Part shown: one piece after another, positions 43,428 to 53,925 of the stretch
Layout: every line of letters starts with the position of its first letter
Position numbering within the stretch: position 1 is the stretch's first letter
DNA from: Paenarthrobacter aurescens TC1
GTDB lineage: Bacteria > Actinomycetota > Actinomycetes > Actinomycetales > Micrococcaceae
DNA length: 64,000 nucleotides
Direction: 5' to 3'
Assembly (NCBI GenBank): GCA_000014925.1
Contig: CP000474.1
Location: 992,001 to 1,056,000, forward strand
Notes under the pieces: generated by a model
Database searches by the model: none
What the model was told of the DNA's origin: nothing
Seen by the model: the letters and a program-made list of their open reading frames with translations, nothing else
Program-made: the position numbers and the translations under genes

Positions 43428-44435
43428 GTGAGTCAAGAATCAGTGGACAACCGGATGGGCGCGGAATACGACGTCGTTGTTGTCGGTGGTGGCGCAGCTG
43501 GGTTAAGTGCTGCGGTCACGCTGGGACGGGCCTTGAGATCCATCCTGGTCATCGATGCCGGGGAGCCGCGGAATGCTCCTGCCGCAGGCGTGCATGGCTT
43601 CCTGTCGCGGGACGGGATCAATCCCAAGGAACTGCTGGCACTCGGACGCGCGGAGGCGAACCAGTATGGGGCAGCCATTGTGGAGGGCGTCGCCGTTACG
43701 GCGCGTTCGACGACGGGCCTCACGGAGGGTTCCGTGCTCGCCTTTGAGGTGGACCTGGCCGACGGCCAAACGGCGAGAGCGCGGCGCTTGCTGGTCACCA
43801 CCGGACTGGTGGACCTGCTGCCGGACGTTCAAGGTCTTGGTGAACGGTGGGGCAAAGACGTCCTGCACTGCCCCTATTGCCACGGCTGGGAAGTGCGGAG
43901 AAAGCAGATCGGCATCATAGGCTCGGGACCAATGGCGTTGCATCAGGCGATGCTGTTCCGCCAATGGAGCTCCGACATCACGTTGTTCCTGAATGACGTG
44001 GTGGAACCGACGGACGAACAGTGGGAGCAGTTGGCTGCCCGTTCCATCACCGTCGTGGACGGGCGTGTCCAAGCATTGGAAGTCACTCATGACGTCCTGA
44101 CCGGTGTTGTGCTGGCCTCCGGCACTGTGATTCCTGTGGAAGCCGTCGTCACTGGCTCCCGCATGGAGGCACGGAGCGGCGTGCTGGAATCCCTGGGCGT
44201 TCCCTCGGTGGAGCACCCTATGGGGGTTGGAAGCCACGTTGAAGTCAATCCCATGGGCGGTGCAACGTCAGTGCCGGGTGTCTACGCTGCCGGAAACGTC
44301 ACCGATCTCATGGGACAGGTCGTGGCCTCCGCAGCCGCAGGTGTCATGGCCGGGGCAGCTATCAATGCCGACCTCATCGCCGAGGAGACGAGGCTTGCCG
44401 TGGAAGCAGCGCGGTCTTCAACCGTGTCACGTTAG
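43428..44435 (+). CDS. Thioredoxin-reductase-like NAD(P)/FAD oxidoreductase
   Basis: 335 aa from GTG 43428 with GGAGG upstream. FAD motif VVVGGGAAGLSAAVTLGR, redox pair C148-P-Y-C151 in HCPYCHGWEV, pyridine-nucleotide motif IGIIGSGPMALHQAML and the C-terminal FAD motif GVYAAGNVTDLMGQVVASAAAGVMAG. Shorter and more divergent than TrxB; such proteins include flavin reductases and hydroxy-acid or gliotoxin-type dithiol oxidases. Likely under control of the divergent XRE-cupin protein. Confidence 0.88.
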   Translation: MSQESVDNRMGAEYDVVVVGGGAAGLSAAVTLGRALRSILVIDAGEPRNAPAAGVHGFLSRDGINPKELLALGRAEANQYGAAIVEGVAVTARSTTGLTEGSVLAFEVDLADGQTARARRLLVTTGLVDLLPDVQGLGERWGKDVLHCPYCHGWEVRRKQIGIIGSGPMALHQAMLFRQWSSDITLFLNDVVEPTDEQWEQLAARSITVVDGRVQALEVTHDVLTGVVLASGTVIPVEAVVTGSRMEARSGVLESLGVPSVEHPMGVGSHVEVNPMGGATSVPGVYAAGNVTDLMGQVVASAAAGVMAGAAINADLIAEETRLAVEAARSSTVSR

Positions 44436-44690
44436 GGGCTCGCCGGACCGCAGCTCGGCGCCGTGAGGCGACGCATGGGCTGCCGTCCAGCTGGCCAGGA
44501 ACCCGGCGAGTTCGATTTCTCCCGCCAACGCGTTTCGCAACGTCTTCCTGGCGGTCCTGTGGAAATGGACGTTATGGCGTGCCCAGCGGGTGGACTCGAC
44601 CTCCATCTTCGCGTTGCGGACATACGCAGGGGTGCCGGTCATGCCGGAGAGTATTCGTTCGATGAGCTCGTTGGGCGCGCGCCAGTACAA
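44427..44690 (-). CDS. Unknown 87-aa protein
   Basis: Starts ATG 44690 (MYWRAPNELIERILSGMTGTP), then a helical, His/Arg-rich core (NAKMEVESTRWARHNVHFHRTARKTLRNALAGEIELAGFLASW in outline). Nine bases of overlap with the convergent oxidoreductase. No clear RBS and no family recognised, so coding status is uncertain. 44691-44783 is otherwise empty. Confidence 0.42.
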   Translation of the reverse strand: MYWRAPNELIERILSGMTGTPAYVRNAKMEVESTRWARHNVHFHRTARKTLRNALAGEIELAGFLASWTAAHASPHGAELRSGEPLT

Positions 44691-44783
44691 CTCAGCGCCG
44701 ATACAGCTGAAGGCTGGCGAAAACAGTCGACTTGTCGCTTTGACGGGAGGACGATTAAGGGACAGCCACTAAGGAGGTTGGTC

Positions 44784-44996
44784 ATGTGCTACGCGTACTA
44801 TGACGACTTCGAGCGGCGCACGAAGAAGGACTCCGTGCGCAAGCCTGAAGCACGCACGTCTGAGGCACCCAAGGACCAGGAACCTGCACAGAGCCGTCCA
44901 CGGACGGAAGGAACGCTATTTACCTTCCTGGCCCGCCGTCGCAGGGAATCCGAGGTTTCCGAACCGAGGATCCACCGCATCCACGAGAAAGTCTAG
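44784..44996 (+). CDS. Unknown 70-aa basic soluble protein
   Basis: A near-ideal TAAGGAGG Shine-Dalgarno precedes ATG 44784. Product begins MCYAYYDDFERRTKKDSVRK, with a polar, K/E/P-rich middle and ends FTFLARRRRESEVSEPRIHR. Highly charged, probably disordered with a short helix. The strong RBS and following terminator support a real gene. Function unknown. Confidence 0.65.
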   Translation: MCYAYYDDFERRTKKDSVRKPEARTSEAPKDQEPAQSRPRTEGTLFTFLARRRRESEVSEPRIHRIHEKV

Positions 44997-45042
44997 GGAT
45001 CCCCTAACCCGATCGAAGAAGCTGGACTGATTTAAGAATTAA

Positions 45043-45083
45043 GCAAAGGTAAGGCGCTGCGCTCGCAGCGCCTTACCTTTTGC
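45043..45083. terminator. Bidirectional terminator
   Basis: GCAAAGGTAAGGCGCTGCG (45043-45061) pairs with CGCAGCGCCTTACCTTTTGC around a tiny loop, with A- and T-runs at the base, between the convergent 70-aa gene and the M20 amidohydrolase. Confidence 0.85.
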
Positions 45084-45107
45084 GGCCTTGCTGCAGAAGG
45101 CTGGGCC

Positions 45108-46331
45108 CTACGACTCATCGGCCAAGAATTCCCGCGCAGCCGTCACCAGAGCTTCAGTTCCGCGTGCCAGCGTCGGCTGGATGATGGGCGCAAAGTAGGG
45201 CGAGTGATTCGACGGAATGTCCTCGGGAAGGCGACCCGTTGTTGCCCACTCCTTGAACAAGGAAGGCTCGGCCCCTCCCAGGAACCAGAAAACCAGGGGA
45301 GCGCCGGCGGCTTTCGCCAAGGCTCCAACGTCTTCGCTGCCGGACACGGGACCGGGGTCGATGATCTGCGTTTCGCCAAATTTTGCCGTGAAAGCTGCCG
45401 ACACCCTCGCAGTGGCAGCTGCATCGTTGACGGTCAGCGGGAAGTGCTCTTCGAAATGAATCTCCGGTTCCTTGGGAGCACCTGATGCTGTGGCTTCGCC
45501 CTGGGCAATGCGCTCAATTGAACCGAGGATCTTATCCCTGGTGGCATCGCTGAATGACCGGACGCTGAGGCCCAACGTTGCCGTTTCCGGAATGATGTTG
45601 TTCTTGGTCCCGGAGTGAATCTGCCCAACTGTCACCACCGCGGAGTCACTGGCGGCGAGCTCACGCGACACAATTCCCTGGAGCCGGACAGTGGTTGCAG
45701 CCGCCATCAGCACCGGATCAACAGTGGTCTCGGGGCGTGATCCGTGCCCGCCCCGACCATGCAAGGTGATGTTGAGCGAATCGGCGGACGCCATGGTGAC
45801 GCCGGGACGGACACCGAACCATCCGGCGGGGAAGGGGGCCACATGTTGGCCCAGGACGACGTCCGGTTTCGGCACAGTGTCGTACAAGCCATCGGCCACC
45901 ATGGTTTCCGCCCCGCCGCCCCATTCCTCGGCCGGCTGGAACACGGCGATCAGTGTGCCTTGCCACTCATCACGTTGCGCGGCCAGAACCTCCACCGCGC
46001 CAACAAGGCAGGTCACGTGCACGTCATGGCCGCAAGCGTGCATGACCGGCATGTCCTTGCCTTCGTGATCAACACCCATCGCCGTGCTTGCGTACTCCAG
46101 GCCCGTTGCTTCCTTTACGGGCAAGCCGTCCATGTCTGCCCTGAGCATCACCGCCGGTCCGGGCCCATTGTCCAGAACGCCAACAACCCCGGTCTTTCCG
46201 ATGTTGCGATGAACGGTGAAGCCAAGTTCTTCGAGGTAACCCGCGGCGATCCCGGCAGTTCGGGTCTCTTGGAAGGACAACTCAGGATGGGAGTGCAGGT
46301 CCTTGTAAAGCTCTTCGAGGTCAATGGTCAT
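45108..46331 (-). CDS. M20 family amidohydrolase (N-acyl amino acid hydrolase type)
   Basis: 407 aa. M20D motifs: LHSHPELSFQETRTAGI, LRADMDGLPV, MHACGHDVHVTCLVGA with the metal-binding HACGHD, VFQPAEEWGGGAETM with the Glu pair, GRGGHGSRPETTVDPV in the dimerisation domain and GSEDVGALA. A soluble dinuclear-metal enzyme of the hippurate/IAA-amino-acid hydrolase type; substrate unknown. Divergent from the cyclodeaminase-like gene. Confidence 0.92.
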   Translation of the reverse strand: MTIDLEELYKDLHSHPELSFQETRTAGIAAGYLEELGFTVHRNIGKTGVVGVLDNGPGPAVMLRADMDGLPVKEATGLEYASTAMGVDHEGKDMPVMHACGHDVHVTCLVGAVEVLAAQRDEWQGTLIAVFQPAEEWGGGAETMVADGLYDTVPKPDVVLGQHVAPFPAGWFGVRPGVTMASADSLNITLHGRGGHGSRPETTVDPVLMAAATTVRLQGIVSRELAASDSAVVTVGQIHSGTKNNIIPETATLGLSVRSFSDATRDKILGSIERIAQGEATASGAPKEPEIHFEEHFPLTVNDAAATARVSAAFTAKFGETQIIDPGPVSGSEDVGALAKAAGAPLVFWFLGGAEPSLFKEWATTGRLPEDIPSNHSPYFAPIIQPTLARGTEALVTAAREFLADES

Positions 46332-46421
46332 GAGTCTGCCCTTTTCATTCGACGCCTAGGTCTGGCCAGTGTATCCAGCCCGAAGCTGCAAAGGCGGGGA
46401 AGCCCCGGCACACTGGATGGC

Positions 46422-47081
46422 ATGAACGATTCTGAATCAGTCACGACGCAGATATCCACAGTTGATGAGTGGACCAAAGCCTTGGCGGAGTCCACCGGAT
46501 CGCCGGGCGGGGGTGCAGGGACCGGGGTCATGCTCTCCATCGCGGCCTCGTTGACGTCCATGGTGGCCGGATACACCGAGGCGGAGGAGGCCCAGCGCGA
46601 ACAGCTGAACGGCATCCACTCCCGGGCGCACGAACTCCGACGAATTGCCCTTCAACTAGCCGACGACGACGCGTCCGCCTCCAACGCCTTCGGCGCTGCC
46701 TTCCGTCTCGACCCCGGTCCGGAACGCGACGAAGCAATACATCAAGCGTCCGTCCATGCTGCCAAGGCATCAGCGGTTCTGGGGGAGCGGGCCATCGACG
46801 CCATTGAAGATCTCGGCTGGCTCGCTTCCAACGGCAATCCTGCGCTTATTGCGGATGTCGTGGTCGGGTTCGGAGCCCTCCGCGCAGCCATAGCCGGAGC
46901 ACGAACCAACGTGAGCTTCGACCTCGCATCCCTGACCTCCGCGGGCACCGCACTGGAGGAAATTAGGAAACAACATCCAGAACTATGGAATACAGTCACC
47001 CGACTCAGCGACGCCCTCGACAGAATTGATGGACTGACGGCCGGCGTAGACAAAAAAGCAGCGCCGACCGAAGCTGTCTAG
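46422..47081 (+). CDS. Cyclodeaminase/cyclohydrolase (FTCD C-terminal-like) family protein
   Basis: 219 aa from ATG 46422. One FTCD_C helical domain: GSPGGGAGTGVMLSIAASLTSMVAGY (substrate loop), LADDDASASNAFGAAF, and a C-terminal helical bundle. Family members are formimidoyl-THF cyclodeaminase or methenyl-THF cyclohydrolase homologues; the activity here is unproven. Its last 15 codons plus terminator recur 1.43 kb downstream as a direct repeat. Confidence 0.85.
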   Translation: MNDSESVTTQISTVDEWTKALAESTGSPGGGAGTGVMLSIAASLTSMVAGYTEAEEAQREQLNGIHSRAHELRRIALQLADDDASASNAFGAAFRLDPGPERDEAIHQASVHAAKASAVLGERAIDAIEDLGWLASNGNPALIADVVVGFGALRAAIAGARTNVSFDLASLTSAGTALEEIRKQHPELWNTVTRLSDALDRIDGLTAGVDKKAAPTEAV

Positions 47082-47090
47082 CTTCAGTCG
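47031..47090 (+). repeat. 60-bp direct repeat, left copy (3' end of cyclodeaminase gene)
   Basis: Runs from GGACTGACGG through the stop codon to GCTTCAGTCG and matches 48463-48521 except for one substitution and one extra A. It includes the last codons (..TAGVDKKAAPTEAV) and most of the terminator hairpin, but the stem is cut short here (continues ATGTGC instead of GCGCT). Confidence 0.9.
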
Positions 47091-47174
47091 ATGTGCGTCT
47101 TTGCATCACGATCCGTCTTTCCCCGCTACTTAACTACCGACTAAGAACACGAAGTGAGGAAAGGACAGGTTGAC

Positions 47175-47870
47175 GTGATCTTCAGGAAAAGGGCATCACC
47201 TTTGACGCCGATTCCGGAGCCGCCGTCGGGTCTCTCCACGTTCAGGGTGCAGGTTGGTGCGATCACGGTGGAAGGTCTGGCCCGGGAGGACTGCGGTTCT
47301 GCCGTGGAGGTCATTCTAGGAGCGGTTTCCATGGCTGATCCAAAGGATCTGGTCGATGGTCTCCGGTATTCACACGGCTCCTGGTACTTCAATCTGCACC
47401 AGACCGCCCGAAAGAGTTTCCGTGTCAGCGCTGTGGACCTTTCCGGCCCGGGTCTTGAGTCTTCTACCTGGGATCTGAGCTACGCCGCTACGTTGTTGGC
47501 AGTTCAGTCGACGTGGAGCAAGTCCGTGAGTGAGACGGCCTGGTCGCCTGTGAAGTTGGGGCAGACGTTACGTGTGTCCCCGTCGGCATTGGACATGCCG
47601 CGAGTCACCCTAAGGCGGGAGGAACCCACAGAGCCAAATGATTCGGGCTGGGTAGTGGGACCAGGGGCAGCTGCAGATCAGGAAGTGTTGCCCGTGCACG
47701 ACGTTATCAGGCGCAGGGGAAATTTGGCTCGAGCCTTGACGTTGCCGGTAGGTGCCCGAGTAGAGACAGCAGGGAAGAAGCTTGTCAGTATTTACGCCGC
47801 CTCTGACCGATTCTGCTGGGGAGTTCGCGATGGGTTGATCGGCATGGAAATCCCTATCCGAAATCGTTAG
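47175..47870 (+). CDS. Unknown 231-aa protein in repeat-flanked insert
   Basis: GTG 47175 is preceded by AGGAAAGGACAGG; a GTG at 47154 is an alternative. The product is soluble, mostly beta, begins IFRKRASPLTPIPEPPSG and ends RFCWGVRDGLIGMEIPIRNR. No recognised family, no signal or membrane helix. It lies within the segment bounded by 59/60-bp direct repeats and is followed 17 bases later by another unknown gene on the same strand. Confidence 0.6.
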   Translation: MIFRKRASPLTPIPEPPSGLSTFRVQVGAITVEGLAREDCGSAVEVILGAVSMADPKDLVDGLRYSHGSWYFNLHQTARKSFRVSAVDLSGPGLESSTWDLSYAATLLAVQSTWSKSVSETAWSPVKLGQTLRVSPSALDMPRVTLRREEPTEPNDSGWVVGPGAAADQEVLPVHDVIRRRGNLARALTLPVGARVETAGKKLVSIYAASDRFCWGVRDGLIGMEIPIRNR

Positions 47871-47887
47871 CCCGTCGGTGGGCAGTA

Positions 47888-48469
47888 GTGTCGGCCGTTA
47901 AGACGGCCCTTGGGTACGGTGACTCCTGCAACGGCTCCCAGAACCATATGTATCATGACGACGGCGGAGGCAACTGGGTGGCCATGGACGTCCTCGATGA
48001 CCAAAGGGCATTGCTCTACGGCCACGACCACGAGGCCAGCGAAAACGTGCTCAGCGGCACCGGCGGGGACTTGGACGTTGAAATGAACTTGCTGGCCAAA
48101 ACCCCGGACTGGTGGAACGCTGGCCTTCCGCGGGAGGGCGTTCCGATCGGTTTCGTCTTTGGGTTTGAAGGAGGATCCTGGGCCCGCGCCGAATACGACC
48201 ACGCGGACGGCTTCCTTTCAGTCGGCTTCCCGATGAAATCCGACGAGGCCCTTGCCGAGGAGATTGTTGACTGGATCGGTGACGCCAGCCGAAGGTCAGG
48301 CACGCGTCACATTCCCGCACCCGCGGACCTGATGGCAGCCATCAGTGAAGGGGCCAACATCACTGTGGAAGTACTCGGGGCCATTTGTGGTCCGGGTATC
48401 GGGGACCTCGAAGCCGGGGTGGCCGCAGCCCGGAACTTCTTGGAGCCGAAGAACAGCAGTGCGGACTGA
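47888..48469 (+). CDS. Unknown 193-aa acidic protein in repeat-flanked insert
   Basis: GTG start 47888. Acidic, glycine-rich: DSCNGSQNHMYHDDGGGNWV, GHDHEASENVLSG, TPDWWNAGLPREGVPIGFVF, and a helical end. Composition resembles immunity/SMI-like proteins, but I recognise no family. Its TGA (48467-48469) lies inside the first bases of the right direct repeat, so the repeat junction fixes its 3' end. Confidence 0.6.
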   Translation: MSAVKTALGYGDSCNGSQNHMYHDDGGGNWVAMDVLDDQRALLYGHDHEASENVLSGTGGDLDVEMNLLAKTPDWWNAGLPREGVPIGFVFGFEGGSWARAEYDHADGFLSVGFPMKSDEALAEEIVDWIGDASRRSGTRHIPAPADLMAAISEGANITVEVLGAICGPGIGDLEAGVAAARNFLEPKNSSAD

Positions 48470-48521
48470 CAGCCGGCGTAGACAAAAAGCAGCGCCGACC
48501 GAAGCTGTCTAGCTTCAGTCG
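48463..48521 (+). repeat. 59-bp direct repeat, right copy
   Basis: Second copy of the cyclodeaminase 3' end and terminator. Here the hairpin is complete and continues into GGCGCT, indicating that this is the original right junction of the gene. Confidence 0.9.
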
Positions 48522-48526
48522 GCGCT
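48491..48526. terminator. Bidirectional terminator within the right repeat
   Basis: AGCGCCGACCGAAGC pairs with GCTTCAGTCGGCGCT (one mismatch) around TGTCTA, seven bases before the convergent MFS stop. Confidence 0.8.
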
Positions 48527-48532
48527 GTGCCT

Positions 48533-50083
48533 TTACTGCGCCTTCGGCACGCGCCGGAGTACGACGGCGGCGAGCACTGCCGCGCCAGCCATCAGTACCA
48601 GCCCAATCGCCGCAGTGATGTGAACACCGGACTCGAAAGCTGTCCGGGCGGCATGTGTCAATGCCTCTGACAACGGGGCCGGAAGTGCGGCCGCCGCATC
48701 AACAGCGCCGGCCAGCGTTTCCGTGGAATTCCCGGCAGCCTGCTCCGAGATGCCGTCCGGAATGATCAGGTTGTGCTGGTAGGACGCCGTGAGGATGGAG
48801 CCGAGTACAGCGGTTCCCAGGAGCGATCCCAGCTCGTAGCCGGTCTCGGAGATGGCCGAGGCCGCTCCGGACTTGTCTGCCGGCACTGAAGCCAGGATGA
48901 GGTCATTGGAGATGGTCTCCGCGGCACCCACACCAACAGCCAGGACGGTCAGGGCCGACAACAGGAACACGGGCCCGCTGCCGTGATCGCCCACTACGAC
49001 GATCAGATAACCCACGGCGCTCAGCGTCAGCCCGGCAGCCACAACAGACCCTGGCCGCACGCGCTTGACCAGCGGTACCACCAGCAGGCCGGCGATGACC
49101 GTAGCCAGGAGGGCGGGGATCATCGCGATGCCTGCCTCCATGGGGGACTGACCTTCAACCAGCTGCAGGTGCTGGGCGAAGAAGTAGATGAATCCGGTCA
49201 TGGAGAAGAGGGACAGCACATTGGCCACGATGGCTGTGCTGAACACCTTGTTCTTGAACAAGGCGACATCGAGCATGGGGCTCTCGATCCGCTGTTGGCG
49301 GCGAACGAACAGGATGCCCATCACCACGCCGAAGCCCATGAAGGCTGCTGCAGAGGCTCCGAAGCCATGCACCGCGAATTCCTTGATGCCGTAAACAAAT
49401 GGAGCCATGGTGACAACGGACAGGACGATGCTCGGCACGTCCACGCGTCCCGGGTTGGAGTCCCTGGACTCCGGAATCAGGACCCGGCCGAAAGCCAGGA
49501 GCGGGAGGAGCAGGAAAGCTGCCACAAGGAAGACGGCACCCCACCAGAAGTGTTCAACCAGCCAACCGCCGAAGATCGGACCGAGGGCGGCACCGCCGGA
49601 GAAGCCGGCAGCCCAGACAGCGATCGCGAGCCGGCGACGGTTCGGGTCGGTAAAGATGTTCCGGATCAGGGAGAGCGTGGAGGGCATCAGCATGGCGCCG
49701 AAGACGCCAAGGCCGGCGCGTCCGGCAATCAACCATTCCGCGGTCGGGGCGAATGCCGTAGCGGCCGACACTGCAGCGAAGCCTGTGCTGCCGATCAGCA
49801 GCAACCGGCGTCGTCCGATCCTGTCGCCCAGGTTACCCATGGAAACCAGCAGCGCAGCCAGTACCAGGGGATAGGCGTCCACAATCCAGAGAAGTTGGAC
49901 GCCGCCAACCTCCAGGGATCGGGCAATCTCGGGCAGGGCAAAGGTGAGCGCGGTGTTGTCGACGGCCACCAGCAGCACCGGGAACATCAGGAGCGCCAGA
50001 GCCGTCCAATCGCGCCACGGTGCTGCCTGGCCCTTAACGGGACGAGCGGAACGGGGTGCTTGGGTCGAGGACGGCGAGTACAT
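48533..50083 (-). CDS. DHA2 (EmrB/QacA-type) MFS multidrug exporter
   Basis: 516 aa from ATG 50083, fourteen hydrophobic segments. Motif A GNLGDRIGRRRLLLIG, motif D1 near LFPVLLVAVDNTALTFALPEIA, motif C WAAGFSGGAALGPIFGGWLVEHFWW and the DHA2-typical C-terminal half. Proton-driven export of drugs or cationic compounds. Divergent from a TetR gene with a long perfect palindrome over its promoter, so it is very likely repressed by that TetR and induced by its substrates. Confidence 0.92.
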   Translation of the reverse strand: MYSPSSTQAPRSARPVKGQAAPWRDWTALALLMFPVLLVAVDNTALTFALPEIARSLEVGGVQLLWIVDAYPLVLAALLVSMGNLGDRIGRRRLLLIGSTGFAAVSAATAFAPTAEWLIAGRAGLGVFGAMLMPSTLSLIRNIFTDPNRRRLAIAVWAAGFSGGAALGPIFGGWLVEHFWWGAVFLVAAFLLLPLLAFGRVLIPESRDSNPGRVDVPSIVLSVVTMAPFVYGIKEFAVHGFGASAAAFMGFGVVMGILFVRRQQRIESPMLDVALFKNKVFSTAIVANVLSLFSMTGFIYFFAQHLQLVEGQSPMEAGIAMIPALLATVIAGLLVVPLVKRVRPGSVVAAGLTLSAVGYLIVVVGDHGSGPVFLLSALTVLAVGVGAAETISNDLILASVPADKSGAASAISETGYELGSLLGTAVLGSILTASYQHNLIIPDGISEQAAGNSTETLAGAVDAAAALPAPLSEALTHAARTAFESGVHITAAIGLVLMAGAAVLAAVVLRRVPKAQ

Positions 50084-50090
50084 GTCACTT

Positions 50091-50114
50091 ACTGTACCGT
50101 CCAGACGGTACAGT
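50091..50114. promoter_or_regulatory. 24-bp TetR operator palindrome
   Basis: Perfect 11-base arms ACTGTACCGTC (50091-50101) and GACGGTACAGT (50104-50114) with a CA centre, immediately upstream of the exporter start and 42 bases from the TetR start. Confidence 0.85.
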
Positions 50115-50155
50115 TTCAAATGGAACCCCCCAAGCCTTTAGGGAATGATGTACCT

Positions 50156-50695
50156 ATGCCACGAAAACCAGTTGCCCGGGATGCCGTCCTGGATGCCTAC
50201 GAAGCCCTCCTTATTGAGGTAGGGGAGCGGGCTGCCACTCTCGATGCGGTTGCCAAGCGCGCAGGGGTGTCCAAAGGTGGGCTGCTGTACCACTTTCCCA
50301 ATAAGGAAGCGCTGACCACGGCCCTTTTGGAGCGCCTGGACCTGCTCGCCGATGAAGATACCGAATTGATGAAGGCAGCACCGGATGGTTCGGCTGCCTA
50401 CTTCATCAGGTCCTCGCTCTGGGCAGATACGCCCATGGATCGGGCCTTCGTCGCCGCTACCAGGCTGGCTGAGGTGGCTCACGAGGAAACCCGCCGCAGG
50501 TTTGCTGCTATCCAGCAACGGTGGCTGGACGTGCTGGCGGAGGATGTTGGACCCGAGGTTGCCAAAGCTGTGAGTTACATGGGCGACGGCCTCTATTTCA
50601 ATGCGATTTTTGAAGGCGGGCAGGAGGGCGGAAACGCCGGGCGGGAGGCCGACGTCGAAATCCTGCTGGGAGTCCTCGAGCGGCTACGGAAGTAG
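50156..50695 (+). CDS. TetR family repressor
   Basis: 179 aa from ATG 50156. N-terminal HTH: VLDAYEALLIEVGERAATLD, then VAKRAGVSKGGLLYHFPNKEALTTALLE; the C-terminal helical ligand domain follows (TetR_C_37-like). Divergent from the MFS exporter and separated by the 24-bp palindrome, the standard arrangement for QacR-type control. Confidence 0.92.
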   Translation: MPRKPVARDAVLDAYEALLIEVGERAATLDAVAKRAGVSKGGLLYHFPNKEALTTALLERLDLLADEDTELMKAAPDGSAAYFIRSSLWADTPMDRAFVAATRLAEVAHEETRRRFAAIQQRWLDVLAEDVGPEVAKAVSYMGDGLYFNAIFEGGQEGGNAGREADVEILLGVLERLRK

Positions 50696-50795
50696 CGATT
50701 CATCCATTTGCTGCAGCGCCCCGGACGTAGGACAATTAACCCTTGTGGCGTGCCCAACGCGGTGCCCACACACAACTGAACATGCCTTTGATCTG

Positions 50796-51015
50796 CGGCG
50801 GGAGAGTCCTGCAAGCAAGTGATGCAGGCGCCGTAGGAGCAAACCCTCCCCAGGAATCTCTCAGGCCCACGCACCGCCGCGGCGAGGCAACTCTGGAAAG
50901 CAGCAGGCACGGAACCCACCTCAGGGTGAAAGTGCTGTGCTCACCGACGGTGCAAGCGATGGTTGTTCACGCAACGCGCGGAAACTCTCAGGTCCAATAC
51001 AGAGCGGGGAGGAAC
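50796..51015 (+). promoter_or_regulatory. Tandem glycine riboswitch
   Basis: Two consecutive gcvT-type aptamers. The first has GCGGGAGAGTCCTGCA..., GCGCCGTAGGAGCAAACCCTCCCCAGG-like core and ends AATCTCTCAGGCCCACG near 50885. The second has GGCGAGGCAACTCTGGAAAGCAG, a long variable stem (about 50920-50970), GGAAACTCTCAGGTCCAATAC and ends near 51015. It lies directly upstream of gcvP and should turn the operon on when glycine binds. Confidence 0.93.
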
Positions 51016-51064
51016 CCAGCCGCTGTGGCGTACCCAAACGCTGCCCAAGTAATGGAGTTCCTTC

Positions 51065-53911
<2,847 letters not shown>

Positions 53912-53925
53912 GACGGTCCCACAAA

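Noticed and set aside
45744..46421. Upstream extension of the cyclodeaminase-like frame
   Set aside because: It is antisense to the M20 amidohydrolase; the family domain begins at 46422.
48983..50155. Long plus-strand extension upstream of the TetR gene
   Set aside because: Antisense to the MFS exporter and crossing the operator; the TetR N-terminus (MPRKPVARDAVLDAYE) starts at 50156.
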